Below are positions 17,325 through 26,245 of a stretch of DNA of 64,000 bases, one piece after another; position 1 is the stretch's first letter; every line of letters begins with the position of its first letter. The notes beneath the pieces are model-generated. The model searched no databases, was not told the origin of the DNA, and saw only the letters and a list, made by a program, of their open reading frames with translations. A program made the position numbers and the translations under genes. Source of the DNA: Sphingobacteriaceae bacterium (lineage in GTDB: Bacteria > Bacteroidota > Bacteroidia > Sphingobacteriales > Sphingobacteriaceae); contig JACMJM010000043.1 of assembly GCA_014380615.1 (NCBI GenBank), forward strand, positions 1-64,000, read 5' to 3'.

Positions 17325-19130
17325 ATGCATATCGTTTTAATTGTTTTTGTAGGGATATTAAGAATACCATTAACAATCTCCCCGTCCATTTTCAGCCTGA
17401 ATTTTTTGGTTTTTGTTGCAATTCTTATTTTAATAGCTACTCTCAATATTTTATACCTTAAGCGGCAGCGTAAACAACGGGCAGGCCTCGAAAATCAGTT
17501 TAAGGAACAGTTAATGGCTCTTGCTCAAAAGCAGGGACTCGAAACACAAGAAGCTGAACCAGTACAAAACATGCAGTTGTCAAAGGCAAATTTCGCTTTC
17601 GACATTGTCCAGGAATCTCTCATACCTCTTTCTTTAGCACTATCTACCGCTAAAGAAATACTAAAAGAGAGCCCTCTCCACCGGGGAGAATTACAACGGA
17701 TCGAAAGATATATATCCTGTGCTTTGAGATTGGGGAATCAGGTAATAGATATTCAAAAATTAGATGCAGGGCAGGTTCAGGCGAGCCTTAACAAAGGTGA
17801 TTTAGTCGCATTTGTCAGTGATTTAACCCAATCCTTCTCAGATCTCGCACTTCATAGAAATGTAAATCTTCTTTTTGAAACTGAATCTGCTTCCCTTAAC
17901 GCCAATTTTGACCATGCCATACTTGAAAGTACTTTATTCAATCTGCTCAATTATTCCTTCAAAGTAAGTTCGCAGGGTAAAGAGATATGTGTATATATAA
18001 ACGTTAAAAGAGACAATATCCAAGATTTTAAAGGAATCGCAGAAATTAAGATTATCACTTCTGATACCAGGCAAAAACCATTATTGGAAGCTCCAGACAT
18101 TCGACAAATTGAGGCCTCAAAAGCGAGCTTCGATCCAGAGGATGATTTAAGCCTCTTAGCAGCGAGCGAGCTCTGCGGCATTTGTCGCGGTCAATTAACG
18201 ATGGTAAAAGAAAAGCACGAGCTTATGTTTACCATTCTGTTTCCAATCGAATATGAAGAGGATTCCCCTTCAGAAATTCCCGAGGCTGCGAACAGAGCAG
18301 AAATTGAGCAAAACAACAAAGAAGGCTTTTCTTCTATAACAGAAAAAAAGCCTTCTTTACTGCTAGTAGAAGATAATGCGGAAATGAGGGCTTATTTACG
18401 TGATAATTTAAAACAAGACTTTACCGTGCTGGAAGCAGCCAATGGGAAGGAAGGCTGGCAAAAGGCACTTGCTCTTCATCCTAATCTAATAGTATCGGAT
18501 GTGAATATGCCGGAAATGAATGGGATTGATCTCTGTAAAAAAATAAGATCAGACAAAAGAACAACACATATTCCGGTAATTCTTCTTACGGCTTTGGGCG
18601 ACGAATATAGTCAGATCTCTGGCCTCAAATACGGAGCGAACGATTACATAATCAAACCCTTCAATACCAAAGTACTAGCCTCTAAAATACACAATCTACT
18701 ATCCTTTAAGGATACGCTGAAGAAAACCTATCAGAAGCAGGTAGATATTCAGGTAAAAGACATGAATATTGAATCAGAGGATGATAAATTCGTTAGTAAG
18801 CTACTCCATACCATTGATAAAAACATCTCCAACCCTGAGTTTTCAGTTGAACTGTTAAGCAGTACCATGGCGATGAGCAGGGTTGCCTTATATAGGAAAA
18901 TACTGAGCGTTACCGGCAAAAGCCCGGTTGAATTTATCAGAAAAATCAGGATGGAGAAAGCGGTTCAGCTGTTGCAAAAAAGTAAAATGCCAATTTCGAG
19001 AGTAGCATATGAAGTGGGTTACAGCAACCCTAATTACTTTGCTAAAGTGTTTCGCGAAGAATATAATATGCTGCCTTCGGAATATATCAGTTCATTGAGG
19101 GTTAATGAAAACACAGATAGTAAAGGTTAG
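17325..19130 (+). CDS. HTCS-like regulator with degenerate kinase domain (pseudokinase-receiver-AraC)
   Basis: A 601-residue protein resembling the C-terminal half of an HTCS, without the periplasmic propeller. One membrane helix (about 24-45) is followed by a region aligned with HisKA and HATPase. The phospho-acceptor His is Gln96 (IVQESLIPLSL where the family has VSHELRTPLSL). The ATPase N-box reads NLLNYSFK (about 206-213) instead of NLxSNAxK, and no D-x-G-x-G box is seen. The receiver is intact (VEDN, Asp392 in VSDVNMPEMNG, Lys in IIKPFN), and so is the AraC domain (about 490-590). It probably cannot autophosphorylate; it may take phosphate from the neighbouring HTCS or act through binding alone. 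Starts 197 bases after the HTCS. Confidence 0.85.
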   Translation: MHIVLIVFVGILRIPLTISPSIFSLNFLVFVAILILIATLNILYLKRQRKQRAGLENQFKEQLMALAQKQGLETQEAEPVQNMQLSKANFAFDIVQESLIPLSLALSTAKEILKESPLHRGELQRIERYISCALRLGNQVIDIQKLDAGQVQASLNKGDLVAFVSDLTQSFSDLALHRNVNLLFETESASLNANFDHAILESTLFNLLNYSFKVSSQGKEICVYINVKRDNIQDFKGIAEIKIITSDTRQKPLLEAPDIRQIEASKASFDPEDDLSLLAASELCGICRGQLTMVKEKHELMFTILFPIEYEEDSPSEIPEAANRAEIEQNNKEGFSSITEKKPSLLLVEDNAEMRAYLRDNLKQDFTVLEAANGKEGWQKALALHPNLIVSDVNMPEMNGIDLCKKIRSDKRTTHIPVILLTALGDEYSQISGLKYGANDYIIKPFNTKVLASKIHNLLSFKDTLKKTYQKQVDIQVKDMNIESEDDKFVSKLLHTIDKNISNPEFSVELLSSTMAMSRVALYRKILSVTGKSPVEFIRKIRMEKAVQLLQKSKMPISRVAYEVGYSNPNYFAKVFREEYNMLPSEYISSLRVNENTDSKG

Positions 19131-19353
19131 ACCGAGGCATTATTTGCTAAACACTGTTTCTGACTGTAAGAAGAAAAGCCGAAGAATGGATGTCTGATTA
19201 CAATAATTACCCTCAACAATCGGCACTAAACTTTAAAACTCTTGCCAATTTGCTGCTGGAAATTTGAAGTGGGAATTCTACTTTTGATTGACCTGAAAAA
19301 CGAAGAAGACTGCACTCTAATGAATCATAAAGCAGCATCCATATGAAGCTTAA

Positions 19354-19386
19354 TAAAAAAAAGAGGCCGCCCAATTTTAGGCGGCC
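19354..19386 (-). terminator. Terminator after the GH74 genes
   Basis: GGCCGCC (19365-19371) and GGCGGCC (19380-19386) form a 7-bp GC stem with an 8-base loop. On the minus strand it is followed by a run of eight T (A-run at 19355-19362). It closes the minus-strand GH74 transcript. The rest of 19131-19453 holds no gene. Confidence 0.85.
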
Positions 19387-19453
19387 CTATAATAGTCTTG
19401 AATTGGAAATGACTGCCTCTTAAAGGCCACCAATCAAAAGCAAATAAGAAACA

Positions 19454-21637
19454 TTAATTGGGAGTTCCTACAACAATCCCTCTTCCGGCGGTACTCATAT
19501 ATACCCTGCCAAAAGTATTCATATCGCCAACAACAAATTGACCATTTGCTGGCCCGCCGAACTCGTGGGCGTCGTCGTTAACCCTATCCCAACTTAAGCC
19601 TTTGTTGGTTGAACGGAAGATGCCTTTCACTCCACCTACGGTTCCGTAGATATAGACAGTCTCATCACTAGTGCTCGTTTCCGATTTTCCAATACCTACC
19701 GCGGTACAAGAAGTTACATTAGTTAATTTTGAAAACGATGTTCCCGAGGTTTCTGAATACGATAGTCCGCCGTCATATAATGCTATCCAGATACGGCCTT
19801 CCATCCCCGGAGCAATAGCAATTCTTTTCGAACCCCAACTGCCGGGAGCCCCTGGTGTAACCGTGAAAGTGGAACCTCCGTTTGTACTCACATAGAATTT
19901 TCCGGTGTTGCTATCATAAGCGTAAAACTTCGAGACGTTTAGGCCATCGGAATGCACCCACGCACTCGTAAATGACAAGCCGGAAACTGTATTCCAGGAG
20001 TTTCCGTTATTCGTTGAAATGTAAGTCATTGAACTTCCATCCGGAGAATGAAGAATCGTGTTCCCATCGGTGGAAACCGCTGCCTTCCCCCAAGTGCCAT
20101 TGATGGAAGTTGTTTTCGTCCATGTTAATCCCATATCATTGGAATAATACATCTCCTCTCCAACACGTACTACCTTGTTAGGATTAGCGTACGCATACGC
20201 CAGGTCACTGAAGGCAGGTGCAACCTGCGGCGCATACTGGTTAATATCGGTATGACGGAAACCAGAGTAATCGCCCACCCCTGAAATCAAGGGTCCGCCA
20301 GGAATACTAATCAGCGAAAGAGGAACTGTTTCTTCTAGCCCTTTTACCGTAAACTTCCAGGTTCCCGACGTATTAATGTTTTCATTAACAAATATTCCGT
20401 GGCCCGATGTTACCAATACCCTGGCAGTATTTGAAGGATCAAATTCAATACATCCGACCCAATGAATGGCTACACCTTCTGCCCAATCGGCACCATTATT
20501 ATCTTTAGTAAAGCCTCTGGCAACAACATCTGTCCAGGTACTTCCTCCGTTGGTACTCAGGAAAAACCTGTCGCCCCATGCGCTGCCCTGCCACTGATAA
20601 GAATTTATGGATGTTGCCACAATGCGCTGAGGGTTTTGCGGATCGACACTGATGCCGCTAAAAGCCCCGGAATGCGTAGGCGGACTAATATTCGTCCAAC
20701 TTCCTGAACCAATATTGTATTTCCAGATCTGTCCGGCCCCAACTCCACTTGGTCCGGCCCCATCAGCATAGGTGATTACCAAATTACCATCGCCGGTGAA
20801 AGTTGCCCTTTGCGGCATTAAACCAGAGCCCAAATTTCTATGTGAAATCGCAGTGAAGCTGGCTCCTCCATTATTACTTACATAAAAATTTTGGTTCTTG
20901 CCATTACCCGGTCTGGAAATACCTGCAAAAATTCTTTGAGTTGATCCTCCTGCAACTGATGATTTATCCAGCAGCACAAAGCTTACGCCAGCACCATTGG
21001 CGGTGGTGGTTACGTTTAGGCCACTCAGCCTTGTCCAGCTGGAGCCGGAATTTGTACTTTTAAACAGGCCATTGTAGCGGGTTCCGCAATAAAGAATAGC
21101 GCTATTATTAGGGTCTACCTGGAGCTTCTCTCCGTTCTGCCTTCCTGATCCGTTACCATGTGCCTTAAACTGGGAGGTAACTTCGGTAATTGAAAATGTA
21201 TTTCCATAGTCGGCAGAGCGAAGGATATAACTTCTGCCGTCATTAAAATAGGATATTCCTGTATATGCGTATACAATATTCGGATTTTGAGGATCTATGG
21301 CCATAGACTCCACGGCATACATTCCGGATTGTTGGTCCGAGGCCCAGTCCATTAATGGGATCCAGGTGCTGGTTGCACGATCGAAACGGTAAGCACCACC
21401 AACATCTGTTCTTGCATACATAGGATAAGGTGCGGTCTTACCGGTGATAATACCGGAAACAAATCCGCCGCCGCCAATCGCTACATTGCTCCAGTTATAA
21501 GAGAGATTTGCATGAGTTGTTCCGGTCTTTTTAGTTTTACTTCCATTGGTTTCCTGATCCTGATTTGAGAGGTCTGCCTTCTTGCAGCTGCCCAGAATTA
21601 GTGTTGTCAAAAAAAATAGAACGAAGGTTTTTTTCAT
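19454..21637 (-). CDS. GH74-family xyloglucanase-type lipoprotein
   Basis: A 727-residue glycoside hydrolase of family GH74, two seven-bladed beta-propellers facing each other, which cuts the glucan backbone of xyloglucan. A lipobox (LGSC, Cys18) predicts an outer-membrane lipoprotein. The family signature GGGGFVSGIITGK and YARTDVGGAYRFD (about 55-84) is clear, with WIPLMDWAS after it. Asp78 (ARTD) and Asp456 (GDYSGFRH) are the likely catalytic base and acid by analogy. NGGxTW/STNxGxSW blade motifs recur throughout. The paralogue at 21893 lies upstream on the same strand, 255 bases away. Substrate within the beta-glucans is inferred from the family. Confidence 0.92.
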   Translation of the reverse strand: MKKTFVLFFLTTLILGSCKKADLSNQDQETNGSKTKKTGTTHANLSYNWSNVAIGGGGFVSGIITGKTAPYPMYARTDVGGAYRFDRATSTWIPLMDWASDQQSGMYAVESMAIDPQNPNIVYAYTGISYFNDGRSYILRSADYGNTFSITEVTSQFKAHGNGSGRQNGEKLQVDPNNSAILYCGTRYNGLFKSTNSGSSWTRLSGLNVTTTANGAGVSFVLLDKSSVAGGSTQRIFAGISRPGNGKNQNFYVSNNGGASFTAISHRNLGSGLMPQRATFTGDGNLVITYADGAGPSGVGAGQIWKYNIGSGSWTNISPPTHSGAFSGISVDPQNPQRIVATSINSYQWQGSAWGDRFFLSTNGGSTWTDVVARGFTKDNNGADWAEGVAIHWVGCIEFDPSNTARVLVTSGHGIFVNENINTSGTWKFTVKGLEETVPLSLISIPGGPLISGVGDYSGFRHTDINQYAPQVAPAFSDLAYAYANPNKVVRVGEEMYYSNDMGLTWTKTTSINGTWGKAAVSTDGNTILHSPDGSSMTYISTNNGNSWNTVSGLSFTSAWVHSDGLNVSKFYAYDSNTGKFYVSTNGGSTFTVTPGAPGSWGSKRIAIAPGMEGRIWIALYDGGLSYSETSGTSFSKLTNVTSCTAVGIGKSETSTSDETVYIYGTVGGVKGIFRSTNKGLSWDRVNDDAHEFGGPANGQFVVGDMNTFGRVYMSTAGRGIVVGTPN

Positions 21638-21892
21638 AATGTTGTTTAGTTAACGGCTGATACTGGGATACGATCAAATTGATATGGTTCGCATTGTTAA
21701 TGGATAGATAAGAAGTGTTCTGATTTTTGCAGGGCCTGCTTTGTTCCTCTTGTTGTTCATAATTGTATTAATTTATAATTTCATAATACCGATAAGGCCA
21801 TCAGCTTGCAGCCTATTTATCGGCAGTCTTTTATCAAACAACAAAACTCCCCGGAAACCAGGAAGCTTTGTTGAAATTAAAGAAAGATGATT

Positions 21893-24835
21893 TTACTTTT
21901 TCACAATCTTCGAATTGACACTTTTGCCGTTATGTTTCAGGGATAAAATATATAATCCCGAAGGAACATGGCTTAAGTTAACTTCGGTAGTGGTACTCTC
22001 GACTTTACCGCCAAAAACTATTATCCCGCTTGTATTAGTTATAACTATATTCCCGCCGATTAAAGATGAAGGAGCGCTGATTGTTACCGTACTTTCAACC
22101 GGATTAGGGTAAACGTTTACCTTAGTGTTTTCTGGCTCTATAAGACTAAGCAGTAAAGGAGAATCAGGTGCTATGCTTGCTATAGCACTCACAGTTGTCA
22201 AAGCAAACTGCTGATTTGTTCCCCCACTGTAGGTCCATTGTAGTACACTATCTCCGTCGGCCATACCGGCACCTTTAATGTCCAATGATTTTCCGCTCTT
22301 TCTGTTTATAATACTGTAGTAACCAGTTCCAAGATCAGTGATCGACCATTGCTGGTTCGTTCCTCCGCTATAAGGATACTGGATAACTTTTCCGCCATCG
22401 GCAACCGAACCGCCAAATACATCCAGGGCCTGGCCACTATTAACATTAGTTACGCTATAGTATCCGCTTCCAACACTGTTGATTGTCCATTTTTGGTTAG
22501 CCCCCCCATTGTATGGCCATTGAATTATGGTTGCACCGTTGATCATGCTAGCTCCTGCAACATCTATAGCTTTGCCGCTATGGCGTGCTGTAATGCTAAA
22601 GGTGCCGCTCAGAGTAGTTCCCGGTGTAGTAGTAGCTGAACCATAGGCAACGCCACGCCCGGCAGAACTCAAATACACACGTCCGTAAGTATTCATATCT
22701 CCTACAACGAACTGGCCGTTTGCAGGTCCGCCATATTCGTGTGCGTCATCATTTACACGTACCCAACTGGCACCTTTATTGGTAGAACGGTGAACTCCAA
22801 GTACACCATTAACGGTTCCCCAGATATAAATTGTTTCGTAAGTGGCACCCGTTGCTGCCTTTCCGATACCCACAGAACCGCAATAGGTAACATTTGAGAC
22901 ATTAGTAAAAGAAGTACCTGAATTCTCAGTATACCTCAAACCTCCATTATATAAAGGCACCCATGCATCACCATCACGGCCAGGAACAGTACGGATTATG
23001 TGAGAGCCACCGCTGCCAAGATTTGTTGCAACTGACGAAAATGAGGCTCCTCCGTTTGTACTAATCATAAAAGCACCTGTTGCTGAATTATAAGCATAGA
23101 ATTTTCCACTTGTAAGACCATCTGCAACCGGACGAGCTTCCCAAATTGACAATCCTGAAACGGTAGTCCAGCTGGATCCATTATTCGTTGTACGAAAAGT
23201 AGTTGAAGAATTTCCCGGGCTATGTAAAATGGTATTTCCGTCTGCCGATACAGCAGCCTGGCCGTAACCTCCTCCATTAAGTGCCGCAGTTTGTGTCCAT
23301 GTAAGCCCCATATCGTTAGAATAGTACATCGCGCTACCAACACGTACTACCTTGTTCTTATTGGTTGCTCCATAAGCGAGTCCGGTAGTTGTTCCCATTC
23401 TTGGGGTAAATATTGATCCGTTAGCTGCTACATTTGTATGTCTGAAGCCATCATAATCGCCAATTACATGAAGCACCGGCCCGCCGGGGATACTGATTAA
23501 GTTAAGAGGAACAGTTTCTTCCAGCCCGCTTACCGTAAACTTCCAAACATTTGAAGTATTAATAGCTTCGTTTACAAAAATTCCGTTACCAGAAGTTACG
23601 AATACCCTGTTAGTATTAGCAGGGTCGAACTCAATTGAGCCAGCCCAGTGAATAGATGAATTTGAAATCCATGCTACTCCATTGGTGTTCATGCTGAACC
23701 CACGTGAATCGATGATATCGGTCCAGTTAGTTCCTCCATCAGTACTTAAAAAGATGCGATCGCCCCACTGTGTGCCTTGTGCCCAATACGTATTAATTGT
23801 TGTGGCAACAAGGCGGTTGGCATTAGCAGGGTCAACACTTATCCCAGAGAAGGCTCTATCATAGCGATTGGATGAGCTTAGAGGTGTAATATTTGTCCAT
23901 GCACCTGTAGCGATATTATATTTCCAGATCTGTCCCTGGTCCATTGGCTCAGAACCACCGGCAGGTCCTGAACCGTTTCCGTAGGTGATATAAACAAAAC
24001 CATTACCCGGTATTACAGCCCTTTGAGGCATTAAATTATCAGGCAATGCGCCATTATCAATCGCAGTAAATGTGTTACCGCCATCAGTGCTTCTGTAAAA
24101 GTTATTATTGCTCCCTGCTCTTGAAACACCTACAAACATTCTTGTGGTGGTAGCTCCGGCGGCTGCAGAATTTTTATCATAAACTACGAAGCTGATACCA
24201 GCACCATTAGGTGTTGTTGTAACCGGAATATTTCCTGCCGCGTTCCAGGTTACACCAAAATTGGTGCTCTTCCACAAACCATTATTGCGTGTTCCCACAA
24301 AAAGAATGCTGTTTTTGTTCGGATCTACAACAAGGCGTTCACCATTTTGGCGGCCATTTCCATTTCCATGACATGTAAATTTAGCAGTTACGTCAACTGC
24401 TGTCCAGCTTGCACCATAGTTTGTGGAGCGTAAAATAAAGCTCCGACCACCGTTCCAATATTGAGTACCAGCTGAAGCGTACACATTTTTGGGGTCTGTA
24501 AAATCTGTGGCCAGTGCCTCAACTCCCAATGCGCCGGTCTCTTGATCTGAGGCCCAATCCATTAAAGGAATCCATTTGCTGGCTGCACGATCATAACGGT
24601 ATGCACCACCCACATCTGTGCGAGCGTACATCAGGTTCACATCTTTTTTACTGGTAATGATACCAGAAACGAAACCGCCGCCGCCTACAGGCAGGCTGGT
24701 CCAGTTGTAAGCCTCGCTAGTTTGAGCCATACAGGGTTCTGTCATGATAGCAGAACATAATAAGAGTGCTTTGAACAGCTTACTGCTGAGTGATGGGACT
24801 CTTAGTACTAAGCTTTTAGTAAAGTTTGATTTCAT
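21893..24835 (-). CDS. GH74-family xyloglucanase with trefoil lectin domain and T9SS tail
   Basis: A 980-residue secreted GH74 enzyme. Signal peptide ends near CMAQTSEA. The catalytic part (about 40-740) matches its neighbour closely: GGGGFVSGII, ARTDVGGAYR with Asp74, and GDYDGFRH with Asp460 as the likely catalytic pair. Then comes a ricin-type beta-trefoil (about 741-880), three repeats of a G-K-x-(L/I)-D-(V/I) segment and QW/QF motif, a carbohydrate-binding module of CBM13 kind. The last about 75 residues (VNVYPNPVESTVTI to SKIVKK) are a type-A T9SS sorting domain. Export is thus by a different route from the lipoprotein paralogue. It is probably released or anchored at the surface and attacks polymer first. 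Confidence 0.93.
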   Translation of the reverse strand: MKSNFTKSLVLRVPSLSSKLFKALLLCSAIMTEPCMAQTSEAYNWTSLPVGGGGFVSGIITSKKDVNLMYARTDVGGAYRYDRAASKWIPLMDWASDQETGALGVEALATDFTDPKNVYASAGTQYWNGGRSFILRSTNYGASWTAVDVTAKFTCHGNGNGRQNGERLVVDPNKNSILFVGTRNNGLWKSTNFGVTWNAAGNIPVTTTPNGAGISFVVYDKNSAAAGATTTRMFVGVSRAGSNNNFYRSTDGGNTFTAIDNGALPDNLMPQRAVIPGNGFVYITYGNGSGPAGGSEPMDQGQIWKYNIATGAWTNITPLSSSNRYDRAFSGISVDPANANRLVATTINTYWAQGTQWGDRIFLSTDGGTNWTDIIDSRGFSMNTNGVAWISNSSIHWAGSIEFDPANTNRVFVTSGNGIFVNEAINTSNVWKFTVSGLEETVPLNLISIPGGPVLHVIGDYDGFRHTNVAANGSIFTPRMGTTTGLAYGATNKNKVVRVGSAMYYSNDMGLTWTQTAALNGGGYGQAAVSADGNTILHSPGNSSTTFRTTNNGSSWTTVSGLSIWEARPVADGLTSGKFYAYNSATGAFMISTNGGASFSSVATNLGSGGSHIIRTVPGRDGDAWVPLYNGGLRYTENSGTSFTNVSNVTYCGSVGIGKAATGATYETIYIWGTVNGVLGVHRSTNKGASWVRVNDDAHEYGGPANGQFVVGDMNTYGRVYLSSAGRGVAYGSATTTPGTTLSGTFSITARHSGKAIDVAGASMINGATIIQWPYNGGANQKWTINSVGSGYYSVTNVNSGQALDVFGGSVADGGKVIQYPYSGGTNQQWSITDLGTGYYSIINRKSGKSLDIKGAGMADGDSVLQWTYSGGTNQQFALTTVSAIASIAPDSPLLLSLIEPENTKVNVYPNPVESTVTISAPSSLIGGNIVITNTSGIIVFGGKVESTTTEVNLSHVPSGLYILSLKHNGKSVNSKIVKK

Positions 24836-25165
24836 TGAGTTTAAATAATTATTTTAATAAACGGTTTATTGGCCCTGCCTGAAATGTGAGTAATCAGGCA
24901 TGAGATTTAACAATAAAAATAGAGTTAGATTATGATGGAAAAGGGTCTGATTGTGTCTGTTTAGGGTGATAATGTTAACAATTTTTGGAATTAGGATAAA
25001 AGCGAACAGGTGCTTAACTGTGGCACAATTAGGCCAATAGGGTTGGTTCGCTGCAATCTACCGGCCTGGATTCACGAGTGTGGTATAAGTTAACTACTTG
25101 CTTGATTAAAATCATATTTAATCCCCCGGCAGAAGCTGAACTTTATTTAGAGCAAAATTAAGGAT
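24836..25165. other. Divergent intergenic region, GH74 and universal stress protein
   Basis: About 330 bases without a gene. It must hold the promoters for the minus-strand GH74 gene and the plus-strand stress-protein gene. It is AT-rich next to each start; I see no box good enough to call and no repeat. Confidence 0.4.
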
Positions 25166-25990
25166 ATGAAAACGATACTGGTAGCCACCGATTATACCGA
25201 CAGTGCCGAATCCGCATTTAAGTACGCAGCCTTTATAGCAAGTTTCATCAAAGCTGATGTTGCGCTTTTTAATAATTACACTTTTGATATACATTCCTTA
25301 AACGGCCTCATTACCGCAAGTGCTATGGGCGATATGATCAGGAAAAATAAACTCCGTTTAGATGAATACGCGGAGGGACTGTCATTAAAATATAAACGGC
25401 CCATAAAAGCTTTTTCTCTTACAACTATGACAACAGAGTCGCTTGAAGAGATTTTATCGAAACTGGGTGTGGGCCTGTTAGTGATGGGGATGAAGAAAAA
25501 TGCGGGAGAATATCATTTTTCAGGTAATACCTCTAACGCTATAATTAAGAATAGCAAAGTGCCGGTTTTGGTAGTGCCCGATAAAATTGTGTTAAAAATG
25601 CCCGAGCGGATTCTTTACGCCTGTGATTATCAGAATTTACCCAAAGACGAACACTTAAAAGTACTTATAGAACTGGTTAAAGCTTTCGGGTCTGAGCTTC
25701 AGGTGTTTCATGTTAACAAACATCAGACTGCTGAAAATATCGAGCAAGATTTGAAAGCGGCTTTCTTAAACAAAATGGAGAATGCTATTTCTTCACTAAA
25801 TCATACTTATTGCGATGTTAATTCGAAGGATTTTATGGAGAGCCTGAAACTTGGCTTGAACAACTTTAATGCTGATATTTTAGTGATGTCTCCCCATAAA
25901 TATGGTTTTTGGACCTCCCTTATCCACAAAAGTAAAACTAAAGAGATGGCTCTTACCAGCGAAATTCCATTGCTGTCTATTCCATCCTGA
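25166..25990 (+). CDS. Universal stress protein, two UspA domains
   Basis: A 274-residue protein made of two tandem UspA-like domains: residues 1-142, starting KTILVATDYTDSAESAFKYA, and about 146-274, starting PERILYACDYQNL. Domain 1 ends in the usual VPVLVVP strand and domain 2 in IPLLSIP. The classical G-x2-G-x9-G-(S/T) ATP-binding motif is not clearly kept: domain 1 has GMKKNAGEYHFSGNTS and domain 2 a Ser-Pro-His variant. It may be a non-ATP-binding type. Cytoplasmic; roles in the family include stress tolerance and redox or energy signalling. Single gene. Confidence 0.9.
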   Translation: MKTILVATDYTDSAESAFKYAAFIASFIKADVALFNNYTFDIHSLNGLITASAMGDMIRKNKLRLDEYAEGLSLKYKRPIKAFSLTTMTTESLEEILSKLGVGLLVMGMKKNAGEYHFSGNTSNAIIKNSKVPVLVVPDKIVLKMPERILYACDYQNLPKDEHLKVLIELVKAFGSELQVFHVNKHQTAENIEQDLKAAFLNKMENAISSLNHTYCDVNSKDFMESLKLGLNNFNADILVMSPHKYGFWTSLIHKSKTKEMALTSEIPLLSIPS

Positions 25991-26245
25991 TACAGCAGAA
26001 GGGGTGTTTTGGGAAACCTTCCTGGTTTGAAATTTATGAGCCTTTGGTAATCGTGCTTTTTGGGGTGCCAAAACCGGGCGATAGCTCAACCATCACTGGC
26101 CTCAAAACCCTTAATTATTTACCTGTCATTTTTCTTGGCGGCCTCAGGATTTTTATCATAGGGATAGATTAATTTACGCCAAACTTTATCAGTGTAAACA
26201 TGTTACAAATTACGAGTCTTAGTAACAAAATTCCGTCTGATAGAA

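Noticed and set aside
19671-20707. Plus-strand open frames across the GH74 genes
   Set aside because: They are reverse-strand shadows of the GH74 coding frame and have no known sequence.
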